A DNA stretch of 64,000 bases from Marinobacter sp. F3R08. GTDB taxonomy: Bacteria > Pseudomonadota > Gammaproteobacteria > Pseudomonadales > Oleiphilaceae. The position numbers and the translations under genes are program-made. The notes under the pieces were generated by a model. The model did not search any database. It was not told the DNA's origin and was given only the letters and a program-made list of their open reading frames with translations. Location: NCBI RefSeq assembly GCF_018860425.1, contig NZ_JAHKPI010000014.1, positions 682,329 to 746,328 of the forward strand. The letters are read 5' to 3'. Below are positions 25,817-35,935 of the stretch, piece after piece (the first letter of the stretch is position 1; the number at the start of each line of letters is the position of its first letter).

Positions 25817-27175
25817 ATGACTGAACTGACCAATACTCAGGCCTTGAAAGAAAAGCTCACGGATGCCGGCGTCAAATACGCGATTGCCAGCTACGTCGAT
25901 ATTCACGGTGTTACCAAAGGGAAATTCGTGCCCGTTGCCCACCTCGGGCAGATGATGGAGGGCTCCGAGCTATACACAGGCGCGGCCCTTGATGGTGTGC
26001 CCCAGGACATCGCTGATAATGAAGTTGCCTCGATGCCGGATGCGGACGCGCTGGCGATTTGTCCCTGGAATCGGAAGCTGGCCTGGTTTCCGGGCAACCT
26101 GTACCTCAATGGCGAACCGTTCGAAGCCTGTTCACGCAATATTTTCCGTCGCCAGCTCAGCGCGGCTGCGGATATGGGTTACCGCTTCAATCTGGGTATT
26201 GAAACCGAGTTCTTTCTGTTCCGTGATACCGAAGATGGCGGTTTCGCCCCCCTGAGTGATCGGGATGATCTGGGCAAGCCCTGCTACGACCCGCGCACAC
26301 TGATGGACAACCTGCCTATCATTGAAGAGTTGGTCGACGCGATGAACGAACTGGGGTGGGATGTGTATTCTTTCGACCACGAAGACGCCAATGGCCAGTT
26401 CGAAACCGACTTCAAATACGCCGATGGCCTGACCATGGCGGACCGGCTGGTATTCTTCCGCATGATGGCCAACGAGATCGCCCGCAAACACGGGGCCTTT
26501 GCCAGCTTCATGCCCAAGCCGTTTGCCGACCGCACCGGTAGCGGCGCGCACTACAATATGTCTCTGGCAGACATCAAAACCGGCGAGAATCTGTTCGAGC
26601 CGAAAGGCGATGACCAGCACAACTGTGGCATCAGCAAGATCGCCTACCACTTTATTGCCGGCGTATTGAAGCACGGCGCCGCCATCAGTGCGGTGATTGC
26701 TCCGACGGTAAACAGTTACAAGCGTCTTGTGCGTCAGGGCAGCATGTCCGGCTCTACCTGGGCGCCGGTGTTCATGTGTTACGGCTCCAACAACCGCACC
26801 AACATGATCCGGATCCCCGGCATGGGTGGCCGAATTGAATGTCGTGCAGCAGACATTGCCTGCAACCCCTACCTCGGCAGTGCCCTGATCCTGGCAGCCG
26901 GCCTGGAGGGGATTCGTGAAGGCCTGGATGCTGGCGCACCCCACCATGAAAACATGTACAACTACAGCGACGCAGACATCGCCGAACAGGGTATTGAATA
27001 CCTGCCCCGTCACCTGGGTGAGGCGGTTGAGGCGTTCGAGGCCGATCCTTTGGCGAAAGAGGTCTTCGGTGAAGCCATGTTCAACAGCTTCATTGAGTAC
27101 AAGAAAGGCGAATGGGAGAGCTACCAGAACCACGTGTCATCCTGGGAGGTTGACCGTTATCTGAAAATGTTCTGA
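25817..27175 (+). CDS. glnT: Type III-family glutamine synthetase / gamma-glutamyl-amide ligase
   Basis: The 452-residue product has the glutamine synthetase fold: YVDIHGVTKGK at residues 27-37, ETEFFLF, SFDHEDANGQFE, FMPKPFADRTGSGAHYNMSL and PTVNSYKRL. It resembles the GlnT (type III) subfamily of Rhizobium, which overlaps with enzymes that ligate glutamate to amines. No GlnB or nif genes are near. With neighbours including an HD-domain protein and a class II aldolase, it could glutamylate an amine substrate instead of ammonia. It follows GAGAGGAAAACG as ribosome binding site. Confidence 0.83.
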   Translation: MTELTNTQALKEKLTDAGVKYAIASYVDIHGVTKGKFVPVAHLGQMMEGSELYTGAALDGVPQDIADNEVASMPDADALAICPWNRKLAWFPGNLYLNGEPFEACSRNIFRRQLSAAADMGYRFNLGIETEFFLFRDTEDGGFAPLSDRDDLGKPCYDPRTLMDNLPIIEELVDAMNELGWDVYSFDHEDANGQFETDFKYADGLTMADRLVFFRMMANEIARKHGAFASFMPKPFADRTGSGAHYNMSLADIKTGENLFEPKGDDQHNCGISKIAYHFIAGVLKHGAAISAVIAPTVNSYKRLVRQGSMSGSTWAPVFMCYGSNNRTNMIRIPGMGGRIECRAADIACNPYLGSALILAAGLEGIREGLDAGAPHHENMYNYSDADIAEQGIEYLPRHLGEAVEAFEADPLAKEVFGEAMFNSFIEYKKGEWESYQNHVSSWEVDRYLKMF

Positions 27176-27191
27176 TAGCCTGGCCGATTGC

Positions 27192-27788
27192 TTATTCGGT
27201 GGCGACCTCTGCGTCCTTGTAGATCGACTTGACCGGCCTGGCCAAGACCCTGCGCACCATGGGTTCGAAGAATTCCAGTGGCAGGGTCTCGCCCTCCGGA
27301 TCAAAAGCCGGGGAGTCGTATTTGCTGACAAATTCAATGGTACGTCTGAAGTGGGGATGGTCCCGGTACTGATTACGCATGTCCCGGTCCATGCCCAGGT
27401 AATGAAAGAAGTAATAGCCCTGGAAGATCGCGTGGTGTTTCACCATCCAGTGGTTGGCTTCACTGACAAAAGGCTCCAGAAGCACGGCGGCCACATCTGC
27501 ATGGTTGTAGCTACCAAGCGTATCGCCAATATCGTGCAGCAAGGCGCAAACCACGTACTCGTCGTCCTTGCCATCTCTATAGGCAAGGGTGGCGGTCTGG
27601 AGGCAATGAGAGAGCCGGTCAATCGGGAAGCCGCCGAAGTCGCCTTCCAGTAGCTTCAGATGTCCCAGAATCCGGTCTGGAAGTCCTTTTGCAAACTGTC
27701 CGAATGACTGTGCAATGGTCTGCCAGTCCTCGGCGGTACCATCTTTCATATGCTTGAACTGCGCCTGCGGGGCGTTGATGTCAGTCAT
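27192..27788 (-). CDS. HD-domain protein, possible PhnZ/MIOX-like diiron oxygenase
   Basis: The 198-residue protein has SHCLQTATLAY, ALLHDIGD at about residues 83-90, NHADVAA, and HHAIFQGYYFFHYLG, then a late Asp in KYDSPAFDP. That is the full HD metal set plus a C-terminal Asp. The small size and the residues around the HD pair recall the mixed-valent diiron HD oxygenases PhnZ and TmpB rather than HD phosphodiesterases. Function is not established; the same layout could hydrolyse a phosphate ester. It lies 16 bp past glnT, convergently, and next to the aldolase gene. Confidence 0.62.
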   Translation of the reverse strand: MTDINAPQAQFKHMKDGTAEDWQTIAQSFGQFAKGLPDRILGHLKLLEGDFGGFPIDRLSHCLQTATLAYRDGKDDEYVVCALLHDIGDTLGSYNHADVAAVLLEPFVSEANHWMVKHHAIFQGYYFFHYLGMDRDMRNQYRDHPHFRRTIEFVSKYDSPAFDPEGETLPLEFFEPMVRRVLARPVKSIYKDAEVATE

Positions 27789-27806
27789 GCTGTCTGTTCT
27801 CCCTCA

Positions 27807-28577
27807 TTACTCTCTGAATCCCGGATCAATCCGATCCAGTTTTCGCAGCAGTCCTGGCCAGGCGAGATTGCCCCCCATGCCCCTGGTGACTTTCTTTGCC
27901 TGTTCCCGGATTGAACTGAGAATGCCGTCAGGGATCCGGACCAACGGCTGCCCACCGGACATGGCCTGGATCTGAACCTCGCACGCGCGCTGAAGGATGT
28001 ACATTCCCAGGAAGGCGTCGGCCACAGTGGAGCCTGTGGTCAACAGGCCGTGGTTCCGCAGGATCATAAACTGGCTGTGGCCGAGATCTGCCTGCAGGCG
28101 AGCCTTCTCATCTTCCCTCAGTGCCACGCCTTCGTAGTCGTGGTATGCCAATCCGGACAGCGGAAACAGGCTCTGCTGGGACAGCGGCAGCAACCCCTCT
28201 TTCTGCGCTGAGACCGCCACACCCGCGGTGGTGTGGGTGTGCATCACACAGGCTGCATCCTCACGAACGGCATGGATGGCGCTGTGAATGGTGAATCCGG
28301 CCGGGTTTATATCGAAATCATCAGGATCGACCTTGTTCCCTTCCTGATCGATGCGGACCAGGCTGGAGGCGGTGATCTCCTCGAACATCATGCCGTAAGG
28401 GTTGATCAGAAAATGGTGCTCGTCACCAGGAATCCGAAGGGAAATATGGGTGAAAATCAGATCGTCCCAGCCGTAGAGGGCAATCAGGCGGTAGGCGGCG
28501 GCCAGATCGACGCGCAGTTGCCACTCTTCGGCGCTTACCCGTTCTTTTTTGGATGGAATCGACAAGGGTTCAGACAT
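27807..28577 (-). CDS. Class II aldolase/adducin family protein
   Basis: The start at 28577 follows CGGAGGCCATAAG. The 256-residue product has the class II fold: TASSLVRIDQEGN, the zinc site VMHTHTTAG, and LRNHGLLTTG with a third His. Members cleave or epimerise sugar phosphates or act on related substrates. The stop is 18 bp before the HD-domain gene, so the two are likely co-transcribed. The substrate cannot be inferred. Confidence 0.82.
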   Translation of the reverse strand: MSEPLSIPSKKERVSAEEWQLRVDLAAAYRLIALYGWDDLIFTHISLRIPGDEHHFLINPYGMMFEEITASSLVRIDQEGNKVDPDDFDINPAGFTIHSAIHAVREDAACVMHTHTTAGVAVSAQKEGLLPLSQQSLFPLSGLAYHDYEGVALREDEKARLQADLGHSQFMILRNHGLLTTGSTVADAFLGMYILQRACEVQIQAMSGGQPLVRIPDGILSSIREQAKKVTRGMGGNLAWPGLLRKLDRIDPGFRE

Positions 28578-28666
28578 GCTTATGGCCTCCGGGAATCCGG
28601 TTGTTGTTGGAATGGACTTGTCCGAGTCTAGGCCGATTGATGGCCAACAGACTGTCAATTAGTTTA

Positions 28667-28679
28667 CATTCTTGGAATG
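28667..28679. promoter_or_regulatory. CATTC-TTG-GAATG dyad between the aldolase and Crp/Fnr genes
   Basis: The 13-bp perfect dyad sits in the 127-bp divergent promoter, where autoregulation by the Crp/Fnr protein would be expected. It is not the same sequence as 25719-25734. Confidence 0.4.
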
Positions 28680-28704
28680 AGTCACCAGGAGATTGAAGTC
28701 GTCG

Positions 28705-29397
28705 ATGCCAGACGTTGAGGTTGTGATGCGTTCCTGTCCATTGTTGGCGGGGTTCCCGGAGGAGGCCTTCCTCGAAGGGGCTGCCATGGCCAGAATCCGA
28801 CATTTCAGTGCAGGAGATCCCATTTATGACCGGGGGTCCATGCAGTCAACACTCTGCGTAATTGCCAGTGGGACTGTGCGAATCAATTCGGTCAATGCGG
28901 CGGGTCGCGAGGCGACACTGATTATTTTCGATTCCGGATCCTGGTTCGGGGACACCGTGTTCTCGCCAGGTATGCCGAGAGTCTATGGCGCCACGGCTCA
29001 CGACGATGCGGTTATCGTTGAGCTGCCGGGTGAGGGGTTTCGCAAACTCATGGCAAGGTACCCCGAAAGTTATTCGGTTGCACTGGATCTTGTCAGCCGG
29101 CGACTTTGGTCCGCCATGTCGATCATTGAGGACGACGCCCTGCGAGGCGTGACTGCACGGATTGGTCGGCGCTTGCTGTTTCTGGCCGAAATCCAGGGTG
29201 TGCCTACGGCATCCTCGGAACCGGTTATTCTGAAACTGACACGGGAACAGTTGGCCAACATGATGGGCATGACCCGGCAAGGGGTGCACAGTCGCATCAA
29301 GGATCTGGAGCATCTTGGTCTACTGGCGCTCAGCTACGGACAGATCACGGTTTGCAGCCCCCGTGAGTTGCAGGCTCATATTCAATCGCTGGATTGA
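28705..29397 (+). CDS. Crp/Fnr-family transcriptional regulator
   Basis: This 230-residue protein has an N-terminal cyclic-nucleotide-binding-type domain (PLLAGFPEEAFLEGAAMARIRHFSAGDPIYDRG) and a C-terminal winged helix (LTREQLANMMGMTRQGVHSRIKDLEHLGLL). No Fnr-type Cys cluster is seen. The start is uncertain: ATG 28705 is 14 bases after AGGAG, and TTG 28693 is also possible. It diverges from the class II aldolase gene, over CATTC-TTG-GAATG at 28667-28679, a likely regulatory dyad. It is the probable local regulator of the aldolase, HD and glnT genes. Confidence 0.8.
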   Translation: MPDVEVVMRSCPLLAGFPEEAFLEGAAMARIRHFSAGDPIYDRGSMQSTLCVIASGTVRINSVNAAGREATLIIFDSGSWFGDTVFSPGMPRVYGATAHDDAVIVELPGEGFRKLMARYPESYSVALDLVSRRLWSAMSIIEDDALRGVTARIGRRLLFLAEIQGVPTASSEPVILKLTREQLANMMGMTRQGVHSRIKDLEHLGLLALSYGQITVCSPRELQAHIQSLD

Positions 29398-29491
29398 TCA
29401 GGTTTGATGACAACAAGAAACGGATGGCGGCGCCGGCAGTGAACGCGCATCCTTTCACGGAATGTTCGGATGCGGATAAAGGAATCCTCAG

Positions 29492-30382
29492 ATGGCTCAG
29501 AGTGAACGTTTGACGGTGGCACCTGAACCGGAGCTGTCTGCCAGTGTGGCAGACCGAATGGTTGCACTGGCCCGGTATATAGAAAGCCGCCCGCATGACA
29601 ACCTCAGACTAGAAGACCTGGCAGACTTTATCGGGCTTTCGACATCCCATGTGCAAAGGGCGTTCAAGAAAACCTTCGGCGTTTCGCCAAAGGCTTATCA
29701 GGATGCGTTGCGCTTCAGAACGTTCAAGCAGGCTCTCACACATGGTCAAACGGTGACCGATGCCATATACGATGCCGGTTTTGGTTCGGTCAGCCGGGTA
29801 TACGGCAAGCCGGAACGACAGGTCGGCATGGCTCCCTCGCGTTATGGCAAAGGCGGTGAAGGCGAGATCATTGCCTATGCCTGCCGGGAAACCATCTTCG
29901 GTTTATTGATGATGGCGGCCACCGATCAGGGGGTTTGTTTCGCCGAGTTTGGTGAGCATGAGGAGGCCTTGCTTGAGCAGCTGAAGAAAGAGTTCCCGAA
30001 AGCCAGCCTTGCCCCCTCCCGGGCCAGCGAATCGGTGGAACTGGACAGCTGGATGATGGCGCTGGATCAACACCTGTGTGCAAATATGCCCCGCCCTGAC
30101 GTGCCTCTCGATATTCGCGGCACGGCGTTCCAGACCCGAGTCTGGAAACTCCTGTTAAGCGTTCGGGAAGGCGAAGTGGTGAGCTACACGGAACTGGCAA
30201 GGCGACTGGGGGAACCGAAAGCCGTACGCGCTGTGGCCTCCGCGTGCGGACGCAACCGTATCGCCGTACTGATTCCCTGTCACAGGGTTTTGCGAAGTGA
30301 CGGCTCTCTCGGTGGCTACCGCTGGGGCCTGGAACGAAAACAGCGATTGCTCGAGAAAGAACGCTCAGCTCCGTCCGAGTAA
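29492..30382 (+). CDS. Ada-like bifunctional protein: AraC-type DNA-binding domain plus O6-alkylguanine methyltransferase
   Basis: The 296-residue protein has an AraC-type helix-turn-helix (LRLEDLADFIGLSTSHVQRAFKKTFGVSPKAY, residues 38-69) and a C-terminal methyltransferase with the active site IPCHRV at Cys263. It lacks the N-terminal Ada zinc domain with the phosphotriester-accepting Cys, so it repairs O6-methylguanine but may not be a methyl-phosphotriester sensor. The C-terminus overlaps the convergent TetR gene by 18 bp. Confidence 0.87.
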   Translation: MAQSERLTVAPEPELSASVADRMVALARYIESRPHDNLRLEDLADFIGLSTSHVQRAFKKTFGVSPKAYQDALRFRTFKQALTHGQTVTDAIYDAGFGSVSRVYGKPERQVGMAPSRYGKGGEGEIIAYACRETIFGLLMMAATDQGVCFAEFGEHEEALLEQLKKEFPKASLAPSRASESVELDSWMMALDQHLCANMPRPDVPLDIRGTAFQTRVWKLLLSVREGEVVSYTELARRLGEPKAVRAVASACGRNRIAVLIPCHRVLRSDGSLGGYRWGLERKQRLLEKERSAPSE

Positions 30383-30976
30383 CACCCAGAACTGTCGCTT
30401 GAAAAAAGCGGCTTCCTGCTTCAGAGAGAACAGCTTGGGGGCAAACAGCCAGGTCTGGGTAATGCCCATCAGGTAGGTATAACTGAGCAGCCCCAGATCA
30501 TCGGGATCTTCCGGGGTGTTTATCAGATCCAGCTGGCCGGCCTGGCCAACCAGATCTCTGAACATGGCAATGATAGACCCGGTCAACGCCCGCTCTCGCT
30601 TCAGCGTCCGGCTCATGGCGTCGGTCAGTTCGGTTTTATTCAGGAGAATCTCGAACGATTGTCGATACTTCCGGTCATTGGCCAGCAATCCCAGCCAGCG
30701 ATCAAGGAAAAGATCCATGGCCTCTATCGGGGTGTCACGCATCGAGGCGCATTCGGCGACCAGTGCTTCCAGCGGTTCCGAGGAGTAGGCCATAACGGCC
30801 TCGTATAAATCGTCCTTGTTCTCAAAATGCCAGTAAATAGGCCCACGACTGCAACCTGCTTCTTTGGCGATTCGGCTCAAGGTTGTCAGGGAGTAACCAT
30901 CCCGACTGAACAGCTTTAACGCCGCCTCCAGAACAGTTTGGCGGGTTTTCTCGGCATCTTCCTTGGTACGGCGCAT
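30365..30976 (-). CDS. TetR-family regulator (AcrR-like)
   Basis: The 203-residue protein has the TetR helix-turn-helix LTTLSRIAKEAGCSRGPIYWHFENKDDLY and a helical ligand-binding C-terminal half. The N-terminus (MRRTKEDAEKTRQTVLEAALKLF) resembles AcrR/TtgR repressors of efflux pumps, but no pump gene is adjacent. The target is therefore unknown. No operator was recognised. Confidence 0.8.
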   Translation of the reverse strand: MRRTKEDAEKTRQTVLEAALKLFSRDGYSLTTLSRIAKEAGCSRGPIYWHFENKDDLYEAVMAYSSEPLEALVAECASMRDTPIEAMDLFLDRWLGLLANDRKYRQSFEILLNKTELTDAMSRTLKRERALTGSIIAMFRDLVGQAGQLDLINTPEDPDDLGLLSYTYLMGITQTWLFAPKLFSLKQEAAFFKRQFWVLLGRS

Positions 30977-31115
30977 TGTTACTTTCTTCCGTCTGACCTG
31001 GGTGTTTGGGGGCGGTGTGTGAGGCTTTCAAAGCGGGCTCCTTATGGCACATCCCTGTGACGCCTGGGTTCTGCACAGTTTTTGAAAACCAACCCACACC
31101 TACCCGCGAATTTTA

Positions 31116-31145
31116 AACAAAAACGGGCACGAATGTTCGTGCCCG
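31116..31145 (-). terminator. Rho-independent terminator after the guanidine binding-protein gene
   Basis: CGGGCACGAA (31124-31133) pairs perfectly with TTCGTGCCCG (31136-31145) and is followed on the minus strand by TTTTTGTTT (31115-31123). It ends the carboxylase operon. Confidence 0.9.
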
Positions 31146-31173
31146 CTGTTGCAAGGATTGCGTTGCGGCCTGG

Positions 31174-32241
31174 TCAGATCTCGCCATCCGCCGCCATCTG
31201 CATGTAGCTGTCGTTGAACCGGAGCTTAACGTTGGCTTCGTCACCCATGACAGAACCATCCGGGAACTCGATGCCGACAAAGTCCGGGCTCATGGCACCC
31301 TGGCCCAGCAGACCCTTGTCAAAGGAGAACTGACGGACGCTGTCCATCGCCTTGTGGGCTTCGTCGCTGTTGATGAAGTCCACAGACATCTGCGGCTTCC
31401 AGAACATCTTCATACCGGCCAGCTGGGCCTCATAACCTTCCTGGTCAGTGCCTGACAGTTCACCAAGGAACGCACGGGCCTCGGCACCTTCAGGGGTGTC
31501 GGACTCAAGAATGCTCATGGTCTCGTACCAGGCTCCAGCAAGGGCCTTACCCAGTTTCGGGTTGTCGGCCAGTGTTTCCGTATTGACCAGTGTCAGATCT
31601 TTGATGTGGCCCGGGATCTGGCTGGAATCGAACAGCTTGGTGGCGCCGGGATAGGCTTCCACTTCGGCCAACAGCGGGTTCCAGGTGGCAACGTGACGCA
31701 CGTCGTCGGTCTGGAAGGCAGAGACCAGGTCGGCGTCCGAGATGTTCACAATATTGATGTCACGCTCTTCCAGACCCACGGTGTTCAGCGCGCGAACCAG
31801 CAGATAATGGGAAACCGAGAGCTCGACCAGGTGCACGGTCTCGCCTTCGAGGTCGGCAATGGATTTCGCATCTTTGGATACCATGCCATCGTTGGCATTC
31901 GAGTAATCCCCGACGATCAGGGCAGTGGTGTCCACTCCGGAAGCCGCCGGGATCGACAGACCGTCCATGCTGGTGGCGACCACGCCGTCAAACTGGCCGG
32001 CGGTGAACTGGTTGATGGACTCGATGTAGTCGTTGACCTGCACGATGTCCACGTCGATATCGTACTTGTCTGCCCACTTTTTCATGATTCCGAAGTCTTC
32101 AGCGTACTGCCAGGGCACCCAGCCTGCGTAGATGGTCCAGGCGATGCTGAAGGAATCCTTCTCCTCGGCCATTGCACCCATGGACAGGGAGGCCGTGAGC
32201 AGACCAGCCGCAAGTTTTTTACTGAAGTTGCGTGTTTTCAT
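31174..32241 (-). CDS. ABC transporter periplasmic binding protein for guanidine/urea-type substrates
   Basis: The start at 32241 follows AGGAGAGACACC; the 30 codons that could extend upstream encode no signal. The 355-residue protein has signal peptide FSKKLAAGLLTASLSMGAMA and the SsuA/NrtA-type fold (FSIAWTIYAGWVPWQYAEDFGIMKKWADKYDI; QFDGVVATSMDGLSIPAAS). It is the last gene of the guanidine-carboxylase operon. No permease or ATPase accompanies it, so the partner is probably the riboswitch-led permease/ATPase pair at 22.7-24.3 kb. Confidence 0.85.
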   Translation of the reverse strand: MKTRNFSKKLAAGLLTASLSMGAMAEEKDSFSIAWTIYAGWVPWQYAEDFGIMKKWADKYDIDVDIVQVNDYIESINQFTAGQFDGVVATSMDGLSIPAASGVDTTALIVGDYSNANDGMVSKDAKSIADLEGETVHLVELSVSHYLLVRALNTVGLEERDINIVNISDADLVSAFQTDDVRHVATWNPLLAEVEAYPGATKLFDSSQIPGHIKDLTLVNTETLADNPKLGKALAGAWYETMSILESDTPEGAEARAFLGELSGTDQEGYEAQLAGMKMFWKPQMSVDFINSDEAHKAMDSVRQFSFDKGLLGQGAMSPDFVGIEFPDGSVMGDEANVKLRFNDSYMQMAADGEI

Positions 32242-32308
32242 GGTGTCTCTCCTCGGGCCTTGCCCGTGTTTACCGTTGTGTTCGTTCAAGGTTTTACGGT
32301 TACTTGTA

Positions 32309-35300
32309 TTATTCGTTGATCTCTTCGACAACCACCACAGGTGTTCCCGGGGCGACCGCCTGACCTGCTTCCCGGCGCACCTCGACCACGCGGCCGCTCA
32401 CCGGGCTCAACAGCTCGATTTCCATTTTCATGGATTCAATAATGGCCACCGGGCGCTGCGCCTCGATGGTATCGCCGGACTTCACCAGACACTCCCAGAG
32501 GTTACCGGCGACATGGCTTTCTACCGCATGCTGGCCCGCAGGCAGGGTGGCCGTATCGTCCTCGCCGGTCGCTTCAATTGGCGCCTCGGAACTGAAGTTG
32601 ATCTGGCCCGACTCGATCCAGCGTTGCAGTTCCTCATCGAAGGCCTGTTTGCGCTTGTCTGTGAAGGTCTGTATCTCGTCGTTGTTGTTCTCCAGGAACC
32701 GTTCGTAGTCCTTCAGGTTGAAACGGGTTTCCTCAATACGGATCGGGTAGTCGCCGTTCGGAAAGTCCCGGCGAATCTGTTGCAGTTCGTCAGCGCTGAC
32801 TTCATAGAAACGAACCTGATCGAAGAATCGCAGCAGCCAGGGCTTGCCGGCTTCGAAGACATCGGTCGTGCGGTAGCGGTTCCACATCTGCAGGGTTCGG
32901 CCAACAAACTGATAACCGCCAGGCCCTTCCATACCGTAGATGCACAAGTAGGCGCCGCCGATACCCACCGAGTTTTCTGCGGTCCAGGTGCGGGCCGGAT
33001 TGTACTTGGTGGTCACCAGCCGATGGCGGGGATCCAGGGGGGTTGCCACCGGCGCACCGAGATAGACGTCGCCCAGCCCCATGACCAGGTAGCTCGCGTC
33101 AAAGACGGTCTGTTTGACGTCGTCGATGCTATCCAGGCCGTTGATGCGGCGAATAAATTCCAGGTTGCTCGGGCACCAGGGGGCGTCCTTGCGCACGGAC
33201 TGCATGTATTTGGCGATGGCGGTCTGGCAGGCCTCGTCATCCCAGGACAGCGGCAGGTGCACGATGCGTGCGGGTACATCCCATTCCGGTTGCTTTTCCA
33301 GCGCTGTCTCGGCACTGATCAGCAGGTCCAGGAGCGCTCGCTGGGTCAGTTTCTGGCTGTCGTAGTGCACCTGCAGGGAGCGGATGCCGGGGGTCAGTTC
33401 CAGAATGGCGTCATGTGCCTGCTCGCGCAGCCACAGCATCAGGGCATGGGCCCGGAAACGCAGGCGGATATCCAGCTCCATGGGGCCGTATTCCACCAGC
33501 ACATAGTTGTCTCCGGCGGCCCGATACACCACGCCGGTTTCGTGGTCGGCGGGGCTCAGCGACTCCAGAATCGGGGTGTTCGGTTCAATGGGTGTGACAT
33601 TCGTGGACGCTGTGGTCAGCGTGGCTACGGTGTTATCCAGGGATGCCCTCAGGGCAACTGCCTGCTCCTGGCTGACCGGCACAAACTGCACCTTGTCACC
33701 GGCCTTCAGCTGGCCCAGTTTCCAGAGGTCGGCACTGATGACCGTTACCGGACAGACAAAGCCGCCCAGACTGGGACCATCGGGTCCCAGAATCACCGGC
33801 ATATCGCCGGTGAAGTCCACGGTGCCGACAGCGTAGGCATTGTCGTGGATGTTCGAGGGGTGCATGCCGGCCTCACCGCCGTCGCTGCGAGCCCACTCCG
33901 GTTTCGGCCCGATCAGTCGCACCCCGGTGCGGCTGGAGTTGTAATGGATTTCCCACTCGCTGGCGAAGAAAGTACGGATATCTTCACCGGTGAAATAGTC
34001 CGGCGCGCCATGGGGCCCATAGGTAACATGCAGCTTCCAGGTTTTCCCGATGGCCGGTTTCAGCTCGGCGGGCAGGATCGTCGAGTGCGTCGGTTCAGCG
34101 TCGGCCAGAGCCAGCACATCACCGGCCCGAAGGGCCCGGCCACAATGGCCACCAAACTGTCCGAGCGTAAAGGTGCTGCAGGACGTCAGGTATTCCGGGC
34201 AGTCCAGGCCGCCCCGGAACAGCACATAGGCGCGGGCGCCGTCGGCGGTCGTGGCGCCCAGTTTCAGGGTGGCGCCGGCGGGCACGTCGATGACCTGCCA
34301 GAATTCGATCGGCTCGTCGTCCAGTGTGGCTTCCAGGGCTGCTCCGGTCAGGCAAATCTGGGCGGCGCGATTGAAGCGGAGAACGGGCCCTTTCAGGGTG
34401 ATTTCCAGGCCGGGCGCGCCCTCCGGATTGCCCAGCAAGCGGTTCCCCAGCCGGAATGAGTAACTGTCAAAAGGGCCGGATGGCGGTACACCGATTTCCC
34501 AATAGCCAATGCGGCCGGGGTAATCCTGAATGGTGGTCAGGGTGCCACCGGTAACGACGTCCACCGTCGCCGGTCGATAATCGAATTCGTTGAGGGTGCG
34601 GGTGAACAGACGGCCTTCGGCAAAACGGGAATCGTCCAGTACCTGACGAACATACATCAGGTTGGTTTCAATGCCGTAGAGCTGGCTGGCATCCAGAGCC
34701 TGTATCAGGCGCTGGCGGGCCGATTCACGATCCTGTTCGTGCACGATCACCTTGGCAAGCATGGGATCATACAGTGGCGACACTTCGGTGCCGGGCTGGA
34801 TCCAGGTGTCAATCCGGAGACCGTCTTCCTCAGGCCAGGCCACGTTCGTCAGCAATCCGGCACCGGGCTGGAAGTCTTTATTGGGGTCCTCGGCATAAAT
34901 CCGGGCCTGAATGGCATGACCGGAGGCGGTCAGGCTGTCGCCCAGCTCAGCCAGGTTCGCCAGGGTACCGGCGCCCAGTTCCACCATCCAGCGCACCAGG
35001 TCGACATCGTATACCTGCTCTGTCACACCATGCTCCACCTGCAAGCGGGTATTCACTTCCAGGAAATAGAACTCGGTGGTGTCCGGATCGTAGATGAATT
35101 CCACGGTGCCGGCACTGCGGTATGCGATGCGCTCTCCCAGTTGGCGGGCAGTGGCGTGCATGCGGGTCCGGACGTCGTCGGTCAGGCCCGGGGCCGGGGC
35201 TTCTTCAATTACTTTCTGGTTGCGGCGCTGGGCTGAACAGTCACGCTCGCCCAGAGCCACCACCTGGCCTTTGCCATCGCCGAACAACTGAACTTCGATG

Positions 35301-35935
35301 TGCCGGGCGTGTTCCACGAATTTCTCCAGGAACACGCCATTGTTGCTGAAATTGTTCTGGCTCAGACGCTGGACAGATTCAAAGCTTTTGAGCAGATCCT
35401 CATCGCTGTAGCAGCGGGACATGCCAATGCCTCCGCCGCCGGCCGTGCTTTTCAGCATCACCGGGTAGCCGATGGTCCCGGCAGCCTCCAGGGCCTGATC
35501 CAGGTCTGTCAGCAATCCCGTGCCGGGCAGCAGGGGCACGCCGGCACTCTCTGCCAGGGCCCGGGCGGTATGCTTGAGGCCGAACTGCTCCATCTGTTCG
35601 GGCGTGGGGCCCAGAAACACCACGCCTTCGGCGTCGCAGCGGCGGGCAAAGTCGGCGTTCTCGCTCAGGAAGCCGTAACCAGGATGGATAGCGCCGGCAC
35701 CGCTCTTGCGGATTACGTCAAACAGCTTGTCCTGGTCCAGATAGGTTGTGGCTGCCGGACCTTCGCCCAGAGGCCAGGCTTCGTCGGCCTGGCGCACATG
35801 GAGGGAGTCGGCATCCGCTTCAGCGTAAACCACCACCGAGGTCAGGCCCATGGCCCGCAGGGTGCGGATCACCCGGCAGGCAATGGCTCCCCGGTTGGCG
35901 ATCAGGACTTTGTCGAACTTGCCGCTCAGCTCCAT
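32309..35935 (-). CDS. Biotin-dependent guanidine carboxylase (urea carboxylase-type)
   Basis: This 1208-residue enzyme has an N-terminal biotin carboxylase ([25 protein letters not shown]-grasp up to about residue 450), then AHS2/KipA ([19 protein letters not shown], about 465-780), AHS1/KipI (about 800-1030), and a C-terminal biotin carrier with the biotinylation motif ESMKMEI. It carboxylates guanidine (or urea) using ATP and bicarbonate. The CgdA/CgdB genes upstream and the guanidine-I riboswitch favour guanidine over urea. Its start overlaps the cgdB stop by 10 bases. Confidence 0.88.
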   Translation of the reverse strand: MELSGKFDKVLIANRGAIACRVIRTLRAMGLTSVVVYAEADADSLHVRQADEAWPLGEGPAATTYLDQDKLFDVIRKSGAGAIHPGYGFLSENADFARRCDAEGVVFLGPTPEQMEQFGLKHTARALAESAGVPLLPGTGLLTDLDQALEAAGTIGYPVMLKSTAGGGGIGMSRCYSDEDLLKSFESVQRLSQNNFSNNGVFLEKFVEHARHIEVQLFGDGKGQVVALGERDCSAQRRNQKVIEEAPAPGLTDDVRTRMHATARQLGERIAYRSAGTVEFIYDPDTTEFYFLEVNTRLQVEHGVTEQVYDVDLVRWMVELGAGTLANLAELGDSLTASGHAIQARIYAEDPNKDFQPGAGLLTNVAWPEEDGLRIDTWIQPGTEVSPLYDPMLAKVIVHEQDRESARQRLIQALDASQLYGIETNLMYVRQVLDDSRFAEGRLFTRTLNEFDYRPATVDVVTGGTLTTIQDYPGRIGYWEIGVPPSGPFDSYSFRLGNRLLGNPEGAPGLEITLKGPVLRFNRAAQICLTGAALEATLDDEPIEFWQVIDVPAGATLKLGATTADGARAYVLFRGGLDCPEYLTSCSTFTLGQFGGHCGRALRAGDVLALADAEPTHSTILPAELKPAIGKTWKLHVTYGPHGAPDYFTGEDIRTFFASEWEIHYNSSRTGVRLIGPKPEWARSDGGEAGMHPSNIHDNAYAVGTVDFTGDMPVILGPDGPSLGGFVCPVTVISADLWKLGQLKAGDKVQFVPVSQEQAVALRASLDNTVATLTTASTNVTPIEPNTPILESLSPADHETGVVYRAAGDNYVLVEYGPMELDIRLRFRAHALMLWLREQAHDAILELTPGIRSLQVHYDSQKLTQRALLDLLISAETALEKQPEWDVPARIVHLPLSWDDEACQTAIAKYMQSVRKDAPWCPSNLEFIRRINGLDSIDDVKQTVFDASYLVMGLGDVYLGAPVATPLDPRHRLVTTKYNPARTWTAENSVGIGGAYLCIYGMEGPGGYQFVGRTLQMWNRYRTTDVFEAGKPWLLRFFDQVRFYEVSADELQQIRRDFPNGDYPIRIEETRFNLKDYERFLENNNDEIQTFTDKRKQAFDEELQRWIESGQINFSSEAPIEATGEDDTATLPAGQHAVESHVAGNLWECLVKSGDTIEAQRPVAIIESMKMEIELLSPVSGRVVEVRREAGQAVAPGTPVVVVEEINE

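Noticed and set aside
32132..34459. A 775-codon open frame on the plus strand
   Set aside because: It is the antisense shadow of the guanidine carboxylase; codon pattern and protein composition are not natural.
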